A stretch of DNA of 64,000 nt from Lanius collurio (lineage: Eukaryota; Chordata; Aves; Passeriformes; Laniidae): the NCBI GenBank assembly GCA_020086605.1, contig JACBWW010000069.1, positions 39,720-103,719 on the forward strand, in the 5' to 3' direction. Each line of letters opens with the position of its first letter. Position 1 is the first letter of the stretch. The notes under the pieces are model-generated. The model saw only the letters and a list, made by a program, of their open reading frames with translations. It had not been told where the DNA came from and searched no databases. This document shows positions 35,101-50,100 of the stretch, piece after piece. A program made the translations under genes and the position numbers.

Positions 35101-38100
35101 CTGCTTGGTCTTCGCTCAGGCAGAGGTTCTTTCTCTCTTCCCTTTTTGGGTTCTGTTTTCATTTTTGGTTTTTCCCTCAGCTCGGAGGGACTGCAGTGAG
35201 CAGGTTTGAGCTGCCCTAAGGATGAATTCTGCAGGTGCCTATCCACAGTTGAGGAATCCCAGCAGGAGCAGAGCAGCCCCACTCTGGATCACCGTGGGCA
35301 AAACTAGCCCCAGCCCTGGTGCTTGGCCTGGCCCTGCCTGCCCTGCTGTGGGGAGGAGGCTGGTCCTGGATGAGCTGTCAGGCCTTTGTCTGCTGCTGGA
35401 ACTGCTCCACGAGGTTCCTGCCTTCCCAAGACAGATCTGACAGCAGCTTGTCCCTTTGTCCTAAATCCTGAGGCTGTCCCTGACAGCAATGGGTATTTCC
35501 AGGTCTCTCCTTGCACCTGTGGAGTCCATGAGATTTAGCACTTTGCTATCCAGCAGTTATTTACATTCCCCCCTGCGGCCTGTTGGCATTCTGCTTGTTA
35601 GTTAACTGTCATTTTCTCACTTCTATCTACTCATATCTCATTCCTTACTGGCAGAGAGGATTGACTGGAATCAAGAGGAGGTTCCTCATTTCAGTGTGCC
35701 CTCCTCTTTAAAGTGTCTCAAAGCAAGACAAGGTGACAGGGCTAAGGTGGCTCCAGCACAGAACCAGCTAGCAGAGGGTGGGAGGTGACACTGTCTCCTC
35801 ACTGGTGGGTCCTATGGGACCAGTAGGAAATGGGAAGCAGCTGTATGGAGCCTTACATGGGGAGTCATGGAAGCTGCTGAAGGACAAAGTGGATCCAGTC
35901 ACACTACAGAGAGCCTCCAGCTGGCTGCGGACATGCTGAGCAGAGAAGTGGCCAACACTGTCCCTCTGCACTGGCTGGGGGATGGTGGCAAATGCTCTGT
36001 GGGAGTGGCTGGGAAGGTGGAAAAAGGGCAATTGGCTGAGGGAAACGGATTTTGGCTGCTGGAGAATGGCAAGACATCAGTGCCTGGGTAGAGAGGCTGA
36101 CAGTGAAAGTCCATCCTGTGCCTGAGAGTCGGGATAATGAGGAGCATCACAAAAACAAACAGCTGGATCAGGCTGCAAGAGTAAAGTGTCAGAGGTAGAT
36201 CTGTACTGGCAACACAAAGGAGAGTGATTTCCAGCTTGGTGGGCCTGTGGTGCCTCAGGTCAGCAAGGAAGAGATGCCATCTCTAAGTGGGCACAAGGCC
36301 AAGGGGTGGCCCTAACCACAGACACTCTATCTTGGGTATTCCATGACTGGATCCATGAAACGTGAGCTGCAATCAAGCAGGGCCAAGTGGGTGAAGCCCC
36401 TATGGTCTGAGGTCTAAATATCAGAATGGAGAGGCCCTGTGGTGCACACGAGGGGATGTTAGGAAAGACTGGATTAATCCTGCCTAGAGCAAAGACAAAC
36501 CCATCCCTGGTTTGTGTCAGAGACGTGGCTGCACTTGGTGGGCGACACAGAAATGTGTTGTGTACCTCAGGGGAATTTGATTTGGGCTGAGAACAGCCTG
36601 TAATGTTGGCTGTAAGAATGCCTGCTGAATGTCAGTGCCACTGCATGATTTAACGTGCACTGCTCCAGTCCTACCAGCCATGGACCCCATGAACTCTGCC
36701 CACAGCCTGGGGATGGGCAGCGACCCCTGCAATAACTGTATGTGTACGTAGCTTTATCTATAATGTATAGATATGTGTGTTTACAGTCCAAAGGTACTCA
36801 TTTGTGCATCAATCACATGATATGGATGTCCTGGGGTAATCCCTAAGGTCATTGTATCCACATCTATCTGAGGCCAAAAATTGTTACTTTATCTTCAAGA
36901 CCTAAAAAAGTCAAACCTGCAAGAAGATAAGATAAACTAAAAATGGTCGGAATATGATCTAAATCCTTCAGCTTCCCAGTCAGGGTCTCATTAAGTCCTC
37001 GGTGTCCACGGTTGTGCACAAATGAGTAATCTGTGCTGTGGCTCCAACCAGGACTGGTTTTTCCATGAATCTGAACAGCAACATCTTGGATGATACTGAC
37101 ATGGATGCATTGGATCTACATTGCCCAGAGCAACTGTGGCTGCCCCTGGATCCCTGGCAGTGCCCAAGACCAGGCTGGACAGTGGGGCAGGGAGCAGCCT
37201 GGCACAGTGGGAGGTGTCCCTGCCATGGCAGGGCTGGCACTGGGTGGGATTTAAGGTCCCTTCCAACCCAAACCATTCCACGATTCTGCGATTCCATACT
37301 GGGAATTCCAGGTGCTTTCTGTCCTGTGTGTATTTCATAGATGGTCAATAGACAAATTAACTTCAAAATGCACAAAGCCATTTAAATATAACCAGTCACT
37401 CTGTTGAAGAGTTTATCTAGAACAGATCAAGACCTTCCTTTTCCTTCAGGGATGTTTAACTTTCACAGTCCACAGTGTGGCTGTTTCTGTGCTCCCTCCT
37501 TGGCCAGGTTCCTCCCAGGATAAGCACTGGAGTTCATTACCTGTCTGGGATGCTGGGAGCATCTCTGCAAGTAGAGGACAACCTCAAATGTCCAACATTT
37601 CCAGTCTGAGAACGCCTTCCTTTGGCTGAGGGTGTATCCAAGGGCATCTCCCCCAGGCCCTGCACAAAGGTACAGCAGGAATTCATGGAACAAGGGAATC
37701 ACAGGGAATTCATGTGGCTGCAGTGCTGGAACTGTCTACACCCAGAAGCCCTTGGGACACCTCCACCTCCCCCAGGTGTTACACAAGAGCTTTCCCACAC
37801 ACCTTCTCTCGGAGGCTGCCAACAGCTTCCTTGATGTAAGGCAAATCCTTGGCTGGCACGAACTTCTCCAGGGTTTTATCAAAGTCAGGATAGGCCATCA
37901 TGCTGAAGAGCATCCTCCGCCCATAGAACCTGCAGGGAGAGCACCAGGACATCCAGGAACACGGACTGCCTTTGTCACTGGGTCACTACAGGTGTGTCAT
38001 TCCAAAATGGAAAGGTGCAGGGAGATTGTGCCCAGGGAAGGGAACGGAGCTGGGAAGGGGCTGGAGCCCCAGGAGGGGCTGAGGGAGCTGGGAAAGGGGC

Positions 38101-41100
38101 TCAGGGGGGACCTTGTGGCTCTGCACAAGTCCCTGACAGGAGGGGGCTCAGGGGGGGTCGGGCTCTGCTCCCAGGGAACAGGGACAGGAGGAGAGGGAAC
38201 GGCCTCAGGCTGGCCCAGGGGAGGGGCAGGGTGGCATCAGCAGGAATTTCCCCATGGAAAGGGTGCTCAGGCCTTGGAACTGCCCAGGGAGGGTTGGAGT
38301 CTGCAGTCAGTTACTGGAGGTCTTTTCCAGCCTCAGTGATTCCATGATTCTAAGATTGCTGCTGACAGAAGTAACCAGACCCCCTTCTATCCTCCCCCAG
38401 AGGATGTGCTCAAGGATCACTATTTAATTAACTGACCAAATTAATGAGAACAGCCTTCCACTTTTGCTGGCTTTTACCAAGGTGGTCCAGCCTTGTGAGC
38501 CAGACATGGATCAGATCCAGGTGTGGATCCCAGAGCCAGCATTCCCTCTGTGGCTGCATCTCCTCCGTGCCCAGCAGGCACATCCTGTGAGCCCGAAACC
38601 CTTAATGATCCCCAAGGTATCTTCCAACCTAAACGACCCTGTCATGCAGGGCACACCCACAGAGGCAGCCAGAAGGTGTTCCCTGAGGGAATACTCACCG
38701 GGTTTGCTGGGAGCTGTCCTGGGCAAACCTGGCGATGGCAGGGAGCAGCCGGTCAGCCACGGGCTTGGCTCCGGCCAGGAGGCGCTCTGGGCCCATGCGC
38801 TCCACGATGTCCCCGAGGTGCTGGGCTGTGCATCTCCTCACGGCTGAGTGCAGGTGGCTGGGGAGGGAAACAGGCCTGAGGGCCAGCTCTTGGAGGGGCT
38901 GCTCACAGCATTCACCTGCCCTACCAAACAAAACCTTGGAATCACGGAATCCTGAATGGCTGGGCTGGAAGGGAACTCCAAGCCCACCCCGTTCCACCCC
39001 GTGCCATGGGCAGGGACACTTTCCACTACAATTATTCTTCTTGGACACAGGCATGGAGGTTTTGGAATTTCAGTTCTAGTATTCCTTCAGATAATTTTAT
39101 TTTACAAAGCACACGACTGTTCTTTCAATGAGCTCTAAGAAAAAACAGGCCCTGTGCTCAGAGACACATCCTGGGGACTTGACATCACTGTAAATTTGAC
39201 TAAAGCAGTGTTCATTCAACTTCTAAGGACCCTGCAGGAGTCTCACAATCCCTGTTTTGTACAAAATAAACACCTGTGGCTGATGCAAAGGAGAGAATAG
39301 CCAGAATCAGCTTTCAAACTAGTGCAGCAAACTAAATCTAAATCCTGCTGCCCCTGCTGGTCCCACCTGTGTTCAAGAACACAATCCTGCAAACTGTCAT
39401 GTCTCCAATTTTATATTTGGACTAAAAATCCTACTTTGAGGACAGTTTGTAACTCCTGCTGCACTTTCAAGGGGAAAACAATAATTGTGAAGCTGAAAGA
39501 CCTCACACCATGAAGCAAACAAACCCCTGCTTCCCAGGAAAGCCCAATCTCATGGAAACAGCTGGAAAACATTTGTGTGCACATAACACCTTAAACACAC
39601 TTCCTAAAGGTAAGAAACAGGATTTTTAAATTCTTGAAGTGAAATCACTCTCAGCTCTGTCCCTGGAATCATGCTCTAGGATCATATATCTAATCACAGA
39701 ATGGTTTGGGTTGGGAAGGGACCTCAAAGCTCATCTTATTCCAACCCCTGCCATGGGCAGTGACATCTCCCACTGGAATTATTCTTGTTGGTAAAGTCAA
39801 ACCCAGCTTTGGGGCTGATGAAGAATCCGTATTTCTGTCTAGTCAGGGTTACCAGCATTAATAATCATGATCACAGCAGGCTGGAAAGGAGCTGAGCAGA
39901 AACCAGGTACATTCTAAGAGGTGTCATGAATTCTAAGTGCCACTATAATTGAAGGTTTATGTTGTGGTGAATTTAAGCAACTCAGCCCAATTTAGAGAGA
40001 ACATCCTCTGTGGAATTGCAGTTGTGTCAAACAACCCTTTTCACTTCCTATGGAGACACTAATTCCCCCTTTGAAGGGTAATTCCCATATTCCTGCTCAC
40101 AGCCTCTGGAGCTGGAGCTGCCCTGTGCTCCAGGGGCTTTCCTGCTGACAGGGCCAGAGTTTCCTGAAGCCAGGCCTAGAAAAGCTGCACCTTTAGGCCA
40201 CGCCCTGATGTGTTATCCATTAAAAACATACTGAGGAAAGTCTGAGCTGTGAACAGATTGATCTGTGCCCAAATGCTTTATTCAGCCTCACTGCTCAATT
40301 CTGATGAAAACCTATACAAATTCATAAACTGGAGGGGGAAAATCCTTACAGAAAACCCCTCAGCAGGTGAGTTTGAATCTGCCAGGGAAGGTGGGGAGGT
40401 CTGACACAGACAATTCTGACCAGGAGGGTCAAGGGTCTCTGAAGCCAAGAAGGGAGAACCCAAACAGGGCACTTCCCTTGGATGCTGAATGAAAAGCCAG
40501 GGGCAGTCGCTGCCTGCTGCTCCTAAATTTACAAAGTCATGGAATCAGCCTGGTTTGGGTTGGGAGGGACCATAAATCCATGGGCAGGAACACCTTCCAC
40601 TGTCCCAGGGTGCTCCAAGCCCCTTGTCCTGCCTGCTGGGACACTTCCAGGGATGGGGCATCCATCCCAAGTCAGTTTGAATCCCAGGAATTCATAAAGA
40701 ACAGAAATCCCACGGCTGATTTTTGCTTTTCAGTTTAAAGACCAGGAAACTGCAGTACAGCTGTCAGGAGACAGAATCCATGTATCCCAAACCAACCAGC
40801 TTCCAGGGAAACAAAAGAGGAGAGAGAACATTTTGAATCAAGACTAACTCTGAGGATTGGAGCTGTGCAGGAAATTTGTGGAGGGATTTCCAGTGGAGCT
40901 CCTGAAATGTGTCATGAAAGGAAATGTAGCCTGGGAAATGTCATCAAGGGTGGCAGAGAAGAGAGGAAGCACCAGGGGGTGCACCCAGCTCAGATGTGGA
41001 GTGAAAAGGAATGAGTGAATGAGGATGGAAAAGGAAAACAGACTGAATAGGGCCAGGGAAAGGAGGGAATTAACTCCAGAAAAAAAAATGGCCAGCAGCA

Positions 41101-44100
41101 CTGAGAAGGAAATTAAAATGTAGACACAGAGGCTCAGCCTAGAGAGGAACAGGACATGGAGCAAGATAGAGGCAGGTAGAGAATTCTAAATTATAAATCA
41201 GTTTTCTAAATAAAGATGAGTGCTGAAAACTGGACAAGACAGGACTTGATTGCAGAGCAAAGGAGGAAAAGAATATTATGTCAGCTTTACCAGGCACAGC
41301 AAAACAGCAGCTCCCCAAGAATATACAGTAACAGCAAATAAAATTACTGAAGTGGTGCCAAACAGCCAGAAAATACACCAAGCTCCAAAATCAACAGCCA
41401 GCCTCTTACACAATGCACAGAAAGGAACAGAGGGGCTTTAATTTCATTTGTGCCAACAAACATTGCCCTGGGTAGAGGTTTAGCAGAGCTGATTTACTAG
41501 ATTTTCAAATTACTGTCTACTGTACTCAGATTTGCTGTTAAAAAGCCTACATTTGATAAATGTACTCTATTCACAATATTCTTTATAAAGTCTTTATAGG
41601 AATTACCTTTGCCCTCCATTTATAAGAGAACAAAGTGCACGTGCTGGAGTCACATTATTAACCATGGCCTTCAGTGCCTTGTCTACCTCTTCCCTTATAA
41701 AAGTGTTGGATTCCCCAGCTTTGTGCAAAAGGACTTTTACTGCATTATCTAGTTCTTGATCCATGCTCTTTTTCAGGTGGGTGAACAAATCCCCTAAACA
41801 GACCACAGCAGCTCGAGAAACACCTGAGCGTAAATTCTTGACCTGCACACAGGAAAAACCCAAAAAACAATGAATAATGTTTATCAAATAGACTTTAAAA
41901 TAAATATTCATGTTTCCCCTTTGTCATTTTTAAGTAACACTACAANAGAGCACCAAGGACATGCTGCTAATGCCACACAAAGCACCAGGAAGGTGTCGGT
42001 GGGGCCTCTCCAGCCCTTAAACTCAGACCCTCCAAGTCTCTGTAAATCAGGGCTGAGAACTGGGCCTTCAAATTTTGTTCCATCTCAACTCTGACTGAAC
42101 CCCCCCATCCTCTCCTCTCCCATCCACAGTCCCCCCCTCACTATTTTTGACACCGCACCCATTTCTCTGCATTTTACGGAGATTTCTCCCGCTGCCCACC
42201 GTGCCCCCTCTGCACGCACCAGTCCTGGTCGGCCAGCAGTGCCAGCGCCTCTGCCAGCGCCGAGTCGGGCCTGGGGAAGGGCTGCAGCTCGGCGGGGTCC
42301 AGCACCTCGGGGCTCTGTGTCACCGGCGGCTCCCGGCAGCGGCCCCGCGGCGCCGGGCACGGCTCCTCTGCGGGACACGGGGAGGGAGCGTCAGCAGCGC
42401 TGCGCTGCCCACGGCAGGGCCACCGAGCCGCGCCGAGGGGCACAGTGCTGCTGCAGGAAGCAGGCTGTCCTAAGGACACCGAATCCCACCGTGGTTTGGG
42501 TGGGAAGGGTCTTAAAGCCCACCCAGTGCCAGCCCTGCCATGGCAGGGACACCTCCCACTGTGCCAGGCTGCTCCCAGCCCCAATGTCCAGCCTGGCCTT
42601 GGGCACTGCCAGGGACGGGGAAGCCTCAATCACTCAGAGTTTCATTCGTGTAAATCAGATTTTGCACACAACTTTCACTTCTAAGGGTCCCAAACACAAA
42701 GGTAGTGGTTGTTTAATGCAAAACCAGATGCAACAATGTGCTAAAACAACAATATAAACCTTGAAGAGACACTTGAGAAATTCCGGCCACTTTTAAGCAC
42801 CATCAGCCCAAGCTTTTACTCTTAACATTTTTCTACTGGTTATTTTAAAGGCAACTCAGAACCAAAATGAACCCAGAAAAGGGTCTCAGTTTGCTGTTAA
42901 TGCATTGTGTCATTTCAGATCCTGATCAAACAAAAACCTTCTGGTGGTTCATGAATCTCCCTAACAGATTCTAGATGAAAAATGATCAATTGAATTCCCA
43001 ATGAGGAATTAAATCCCCTCCAGCTCCAGCCCCACAGTACTGATCTTCCAGAGCACCTCAGGACTGTCCACTGCACAAATAAATTGTATTTTGGGACTGC
43101 CCCACTCCACATACCCAAGTATTTTAAGAGTTTACTGTCCCAGCTTACCAGAATCTAGCAAGGATGAACACTTTGACCTCTTCAAACTGGATGTTCTTTT
43201 CAGGGAAGTGTTCAAGGCCACGTTGTCTAAGGACAAAGATCCATTTCTTGGTGATGTCAATAAATCCCCACAGAAATTAAACCCTAGGAAAGAAGGAAAT
43301 GTCCAAACTAATATAAAACCCATTAGAACCAAGTTAAAAACCAGTACTTCTAGCCCTAATTTCCATTTCAGCAGCACTGTACAGGGAATATTCATTTAAG
43401 ACAAACCCTCATCCTCACTTTCTGCTGTGAGTTTCTCTGGTTCACTCATACTCAGTCTAATCCTTTCCCAAGGGTTTTCCTCCTTCCCTTCCAAGTCTTT
43501 GACTTCCTGCTGCTCTTTAAGGTTGTGCTCTTTGTCTTCTTTCCTCTTCCTCCTCAGCTTCTCCTGAGCAGATTTGGACAAGGTCACTTTTATCTGCAAA
43601 AAAATTCATGCTCAAGTTATCCCAGAACTGATTCCCCAGTTCCTGATGCTGGCCAAGGTCAGCGTGGAAAACCAGGATTTTCTCTGATGTGACCCTTCTC
43701 TCTCATGTGTTTATGACACTTTTTGTGCCTCAGGAAAGCTCAGCCACATTTAATACATTCCCCCATTTCCTCCCTTGACCTTGAGCCCTCCAAGGCTTAA
43801 CATCTTCAGTGGAAATCACAAAATTAAGACACTGTTAATCATTAACTTCAAGTTTTAGTATTCTTCAAATGTTATTTTAAAGGCTTGTAGAAAGAGTTTC
43901 ATTTCATTTTTTTTTCACTTTGTATCACACTTCACTCAGATAAATCTTGCTCCATTTCCATTTGTAAATAGTATTTAACAAACAGCACCACTCCTCAGGA
44001 GACTAGGTTATGGGCAGATATTCAGGAAGGTTTTTAAGAAAAATTTAGGAATGGAGCTGGATTAATTCATCCCTGGGGAAAACAAGAGCTGATGCAACCC

Positions 44101-47100
44101 AGCCAAACCCTCCTTCCACATCTGCACATGCTGTGGGAGTCAGGCAGGGCATTTTCCAGCTCCACTCCCTCCTGCAGCCCTTCTCCAGGGACTTCTGAGC
44201 GTGGTGGGAAGCTCCTGGCACATCCATTTGCCATCCAGGTGGCACCAAGAGGAAAAGTCAGGAGCAGCAGCTCGATGGCTTTGGCTGTTCCAATCCAACT
44301 CCTGCTGCCCCAGCACAGAGACTACAGCTGGGCTGGGCTGGATTCAGCCCCACAAGCCCAGGATGAGATGGCACCAAGCTGGGCAGGCCTTACCTCCCCT
44401 TCACTCCCTGCATGGCAATGGGAAGCGCTGTTCTTCTGGGAGCTTCTCCCTGGGGCTGGCTCAGCTCCCTCCCTGGCAGCCTGGTCATCCCCATTGGTCA
44501 TGGGAGCTCGGGCAGGAGGGCTCCCAAAAACACCTGGAGGGCAGAACATGGGGTCACAGACTGGCCTGGGATGGAAGGGACATTAAACCTTCTCATTCCA
44601 GGGATGGAATTGTCTATCCAGGAACTGCAGCACTTTCATGCACAACTCTTTGTATTCCCATTAAACTGCGGATTGTGAACAATCCACGACATTGTACGGA
44701 TCTATTTGTTCTTTTCCCACTCCAAAAAGGCACATTTTCCTTCATTTCATAACTCAAAGGGCTACAGGAGATGATTTGGGGTTTGTAGTACCTTTACCAA
44801 CAACAACAACATCTTCAGATGTGAAGCCCACCCCATTCCTTGGTGCAAAAGCAGATACGGACTCTGCAGGGCCTGAAAGCACAAAAAGCACTCACTGTAA
44901 AATAAATCATGTTGGTTATGCTTTGGAGCACGTTTTAACCTCCTAAAATGTCACCCCATATCTGACTTGATCCCTTCCTGAACCGGGGTATTGTCAGGTT
45001 ATTGAAGTAAACAGGATTTACTGAATACTCACATGAATGTTGTTCATACCCCACTGAGCCTGGAGCCAGGCTGGGGGTGCTCACCTGGAGAGGAGAAGGC
45101 TCCAGGGAGAGCTCAGAGCCCCTTCCAGAGCCTAAAGGGGCTCCAGGAGAGCTGGAGAGGGACTGGGGACAAGGCATGGAGGGACAGCCTGTGGACACAG
45201 CTCCCTCAGCTCCTTCCCTCCATCCAGCAGAACCAAAACTGATTAAACACAAATAATCACCAACAGTTGGTCCCTGCCCATTGCAGGGATCTGTCCTGCC
45301 CTGGGAGGGTAAAACACCAGCACCACCCTAACCTCAGTTCCCACAGGAAATGAGCTGCTTGCAAGCCTGGAACTCCTCACCTGAGGACCCTCAAATCCCA
45401 GTTTGGCCCCAGAGCACCCAGAAATTCCCTTTGCTAAGCACTGAGGGGATGTTGGCTCACTGACACACCAAGGGGCCACTCTGGTCCCTCAGGGCAGTAG
45501 TGACAGGAACATACCTGTGCTGGGGTGCCGCTCTGCCACCTCTGGGTCCCTGGGCCTGGCTGCAGATACTTTTGCAGGGTGGGATTTGCTGCCAAGTGCT
45601 GGAAAAGTGTCTGACCTGTTCAGATAAACACAGTTTATAGGTACAGTCCTGCACACTCATCAAAGTCCAGCCAAAAACACTTTGTAGCAAAGACAAAAAC
45701 AGATTTCAGTTTCTCCATGGAAAAACTATTTCCAGTATTTCCACAAACGTTCACACTGAGCAGAGAAGGAGTTCAGTGGGAATTATTTGATGAGCAGGTC
45801 CATTATGAAGAACACCATAAGGAAAACCCTTAGGAGGAAACCTTACACTAGGAATAAATTTAGGATACACTCATGAAGTAAGGAATTGTTTGGCCTGGGG
45901 GCTGATGATGATGGTTCCAGCCTGGCCCAGGACAACGACCAAATCCTCCTGTCACTTCCAGGGATGAGCTGTTCCCAGCTCAGTGTCCAGCAGAGACATT
46001 CAGAAAAATGCTCTGATCTACAAGAACAACTTTTAAATGATTTTAAATTTCAAATGACTCTCTGGTTATGAAAGATGATAGAACCCAGAGCCAGTGCAAT
46101 CCCCACAACCAAAGACTCTTTTAAGCTCCCAGGGAAGGCCCCTGCTCCAGGAATGCCCCTAATTCCTGTATCCAGCCCCCATCACTCACAGCAGTTTATC
46201 AGCAGATAAACCAGACCCTTACAGAAGCAAACACACCAAAAGCCCCACTCTTGGTGCCCAAGCACAGATTTTGTGAACAGACAATGCCAGTTTGTGCCAG
46301 TGCTCACAAAGCCCCTGAGCTAAATTCTCTGGCATTTTTCTGAGCATTCCAAGGCTTTCAGTGTCATTTGGGATGAACTCTGTCACTTCTCCCAATTCAG
46401 TGTGACTGCCACATGTCCCCTCTCTTCATGGCTAGTTCAGAACTCCTCTGGCTGAGGATGCAGTAAAATATTGAGCACTGGATAATGGACATGGCAGTGT
46501 CATACAGAGCATGGCTTAGCCCAAACCAGCACCCCCAGAACTCCACAGCCTTGACTTCTGAAGGATTCCAGCACTTGAATGTGGTATTTTAAAGATTATT
46601 TTTAAAATGTGATTCAGCAACAATGCACACAGGGAAGGGATGTGAATATAAATTAGTTCTGGGCTGCACAACTGAAAACCTTCTGTTTGTGAATCATTCC
46701 AGGCTCCTTCTGCCTCAAAACCCTTTCCATTTTACGTTCCCCATTTTGCTTTCTGTTCTGTTAATGGAGCTGTACATCAGTTACACAGAAGGTTTCCTGC
46801 TCATGGCAGGGGTTGGAATTAGGTGATTTTTCAGGTCCCTTCCAACCCAAACCACTCTGGGATTCTGGGGGTCTATAAAAGATGCTTTTAGTACACATAA
46901 AAATATCTTCAGAGCCGAGCTACCAAGAGGTTCATCATGGGCTCTGGGAGCAGAAAAGGAGATTTTCGGCTGGAAAATTTGCAAAATTCCTCAACCTCCT
47001 TTTTATTTCATTAAATAATAGTTTATACTGCTTATAACCAGCTGGGTTGTTGCCCTTTACAACCAGAGCAGCATTTGTCACCACACCATTTCTATTGAGA

Positions 47101-50100
47101 AGAGCTCTGGGAAGGCATTTTAAATTCTGTTTATTCTCTCAGGAATAAACAGAACCAGATCTTGATCCACAATAAGAAACATGTGCACTGTCTTCCTCTT
47201 CTCAACAAACCCAAGCCATTCCTCCTTTCATTTCCAGGCTGCAATAACCCAGACTTATCCTTCCTCTTCACTCTTGTCCTTCTCACTCCCCTCTTCAGCT
47301 CTGGGTCATGTTCTTGGTGTGCCAGGGAAAGTCTTTATCAAGTATTTATTGCCCCTGGCACTGCCTCCCTGCCCTGGGCACTGCAGATTCATGTTCAAAG
47401 CCATTAAAAAACAGAACAATGTCATTAAGCAGCTCTTGTATTTTCAGAGAGGAACATAATTCACACAGAAAAATCAGGCTATTAAGCAAGGCAATCCTAT
47501 ATAAAATATGTGCCAGTTGCTGCCACGATTTAACAAAGGCTGTGTGGGGATTTCCAGGCTGAGGGGACAGCAAGGGACACTCACATCACTCTCCTCCTGG
47601 GGGGCAGGGCTGCCACGGGGGAGCTCAGCGACTCCTGGCTGTAAATGCCACTCTCGCCGGTGGAGGCGGTGCTGGGGGACGAGCCCTGCGAGGGGCAGTC
47701 CCCGGAGAAGTCGAGTTTGCCAGCAGCCTCGGGGCTCTCCAGGTCTGCCATGCTGCTGCTCAGCTTTGCCCTCTTCTTGGCTGCGCTGTTCCGCAGGGAT
47801 CTCAGGGAATTCTGCATCTGGACAGCGGGGAAAAAGGACAGAGGGGAGTCACTGCAGAGGGAAAAAAGCTTTTTTCAGCTGAATAAAGTCTATTCCTGAG
47901 TGTTCAGCTCGGTCCATGGGGTGCACAAGGCACTGCTGGGCTTTTGTGGCACTGCAATGATCCCTCTCCTTGTTTTATTTCACAAGAATAATTATCCTGG
48001 AAGCAAATACAACTTCACAGCACTGCTGTATCCCAGCTGCCCTTCCCACAGCACAGGGACAGATTCCTGCTGAAACACATCAACTGCTCCGTGGTTTTCA
48101 GGAGATTAAAGGAGGAGTTTGATGGCTGCCAGCACACACAGTGGGACCTCAGGCTTTTCCCAGCAAATCTGCTCATCACAGGAACAGAACCACAGAATGG
48201 CTTGGAAAGGGCCTTAAGGATCAGCCCAGCCCAGCCCTGCCATGGCAGGGACACCTCCCACTGTCCCAGGCTGTTCCCAGCCCCAATGTCCAGCCTGGCC
48301 TTGGGCACTGCCAGGGATCCAGGGACAGCCACAGCTGCTCTGGGCACCCTGTGCCAGGGCTGCCCACCCTCCCAGCCAGGAGTTCCCTCCCAATATCCCA
48401 TCTAACCACCTCTAAATCATGCAATCAGTGCCCAGCAAGCAGAGATCCTACTCAAATAAGCAGGAAAATCTATAAATATTAAGAACTTCATGCTGCAGCA
48501 TTCTCCCCTCTTTTTGCTGAGTATTTTTCACGTTAGAAATTCTTCCTCAAGTTCCTTTCAGTGGGAACCAGAGGATGGAAGGTACAGACAGAAAGGCAAA
48601 TCCAGGAAGTCACAGAATCCCAGACAGGTTTGGGATGAAAAGGACCTTGAGGTTCCCCTCGTTCCATGGGCAGGGACACCTTCCAAGCCCCGTCCACCCT
48701 TCAACACTTCCAGGGATGGGACAACACTTGGTCAAGTGCACGTACCACATTTCACCCACCTCTTCAGGGTCCACGTCCTCAGGCTCCACGTGCAGCTCTG
48801 CCAGCCCCGCTGCCAGCTCCGTGCCCTCGCTGCCATCCCTGCTCCCGGGGGGCTCCCGGGGGCTGGGCAAGCGCAGGATGGGGGGCACAGGCCGGGCCCC
48901 TCGCAGCCTCCCCTGGGCCACCGGGGGTCTCCCCAGGGGAGCCCTCAGCGGCAGGGAGGGCTTCTCCAGCTGGCTGTCCCCTGGAACACACAGGGAATGT
49001 CAGGGCTGGGTAGGGACAGCACCAGGACAACTTCACATCTGGATCCACAAAACCTCTTGTGCCACGGAATGAGCATTTAAAAACATACTTGTGCAGGCCC
49101 AGGTACCAATTTATTCCACTTTTAGTATCTCCTTCCTTTAGGAAAATATAAATCAGTGTTTCATGCATGTGCATCCCAACATAGAATCAAAATATCCTCA
49201 GCTGGAAGGGGCCCACAAGTATTATCAAAGTCCATGCACATGTCCTCAGTCCCTTTAAAAAGTAATTAACTTTCTTCATTAAGAGAAAAATACTCATCCC
49301 CAAACTCCCTTGGAAGCTACTGTAACAACAGAGGTACTCCAAAGAACCAGAAAAAATAAAAATGCATATGCAAAACATATGATAAGTGATAAATGCAATA
49401 ATAAATAATAAATACAGCAATAAAGCAAGAGATAAATACATCTACAAGGCAGAGTCACATTCCAAGACAGGTAATTCCCAAAGCATTCAGCTGGAAATTT
49501 TCTACACGTGCACAAAAGTATGGGTCTCACTAAAGATGAAATTTCAAACAGGTTTCTGTAATCAGTGCAACATTTGGTGTGGAAACTGTTACTTTGTTTG
49601 AGAAACCTCCTGAGTGATCAGGAATCAACTGAACCTAGGCAGAGAGCAAAGCTGGTTTTAGCCAGGGGGTTGGAACTGGGTGAGTTTTAAGGTCTCTTCC
49701 AACCCCAACCATTCTGGGATTCCATGATTCAAAGACAGCAGCAAAAAGACAAAATGCACTGAGTAACCCTTTTCTTGTATGAATCAGGCTATGAACAGTA
49801 ACAGGTATTTCTGTACTGACTTTCCCTAAAAGTGCCCCTTTGGGCATTTGTTGTAGTTTAGCTTGAAGCCCCTGAGATATTACTGGGAAGAAAAGCAAAG
49901 CTGTAGCATATTTTGCTTTATGACAAATGCAGAAGCTCCACTTTTGAGGAGAAGCCTGCAGAGATGTGACCAGTGAAGCCATCAATCAATCAATCACTCA
50001 GTCAATCAATAAATCAGTCAATCAACCCCTCCCCTTCCTAACTGCACCTGCAGCACTGCCCAATTCCCTCTCACCTGCCACTGTGGATTTTCTGACCACT

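Noticed and set aside
35768..36031. 87-codon minus-strand frame inside the ERV-L element
   Set aside because: The recognisable retroviral fragments are on the plus strand, and this frame is their shadow.
48105..48190. Box C/D candidate in TOGARAM1 intron 4 (gtgatga/ctga)
   Set aside because: Flanks are not complementary and the box C lies at the edge of a CR1 insertion.
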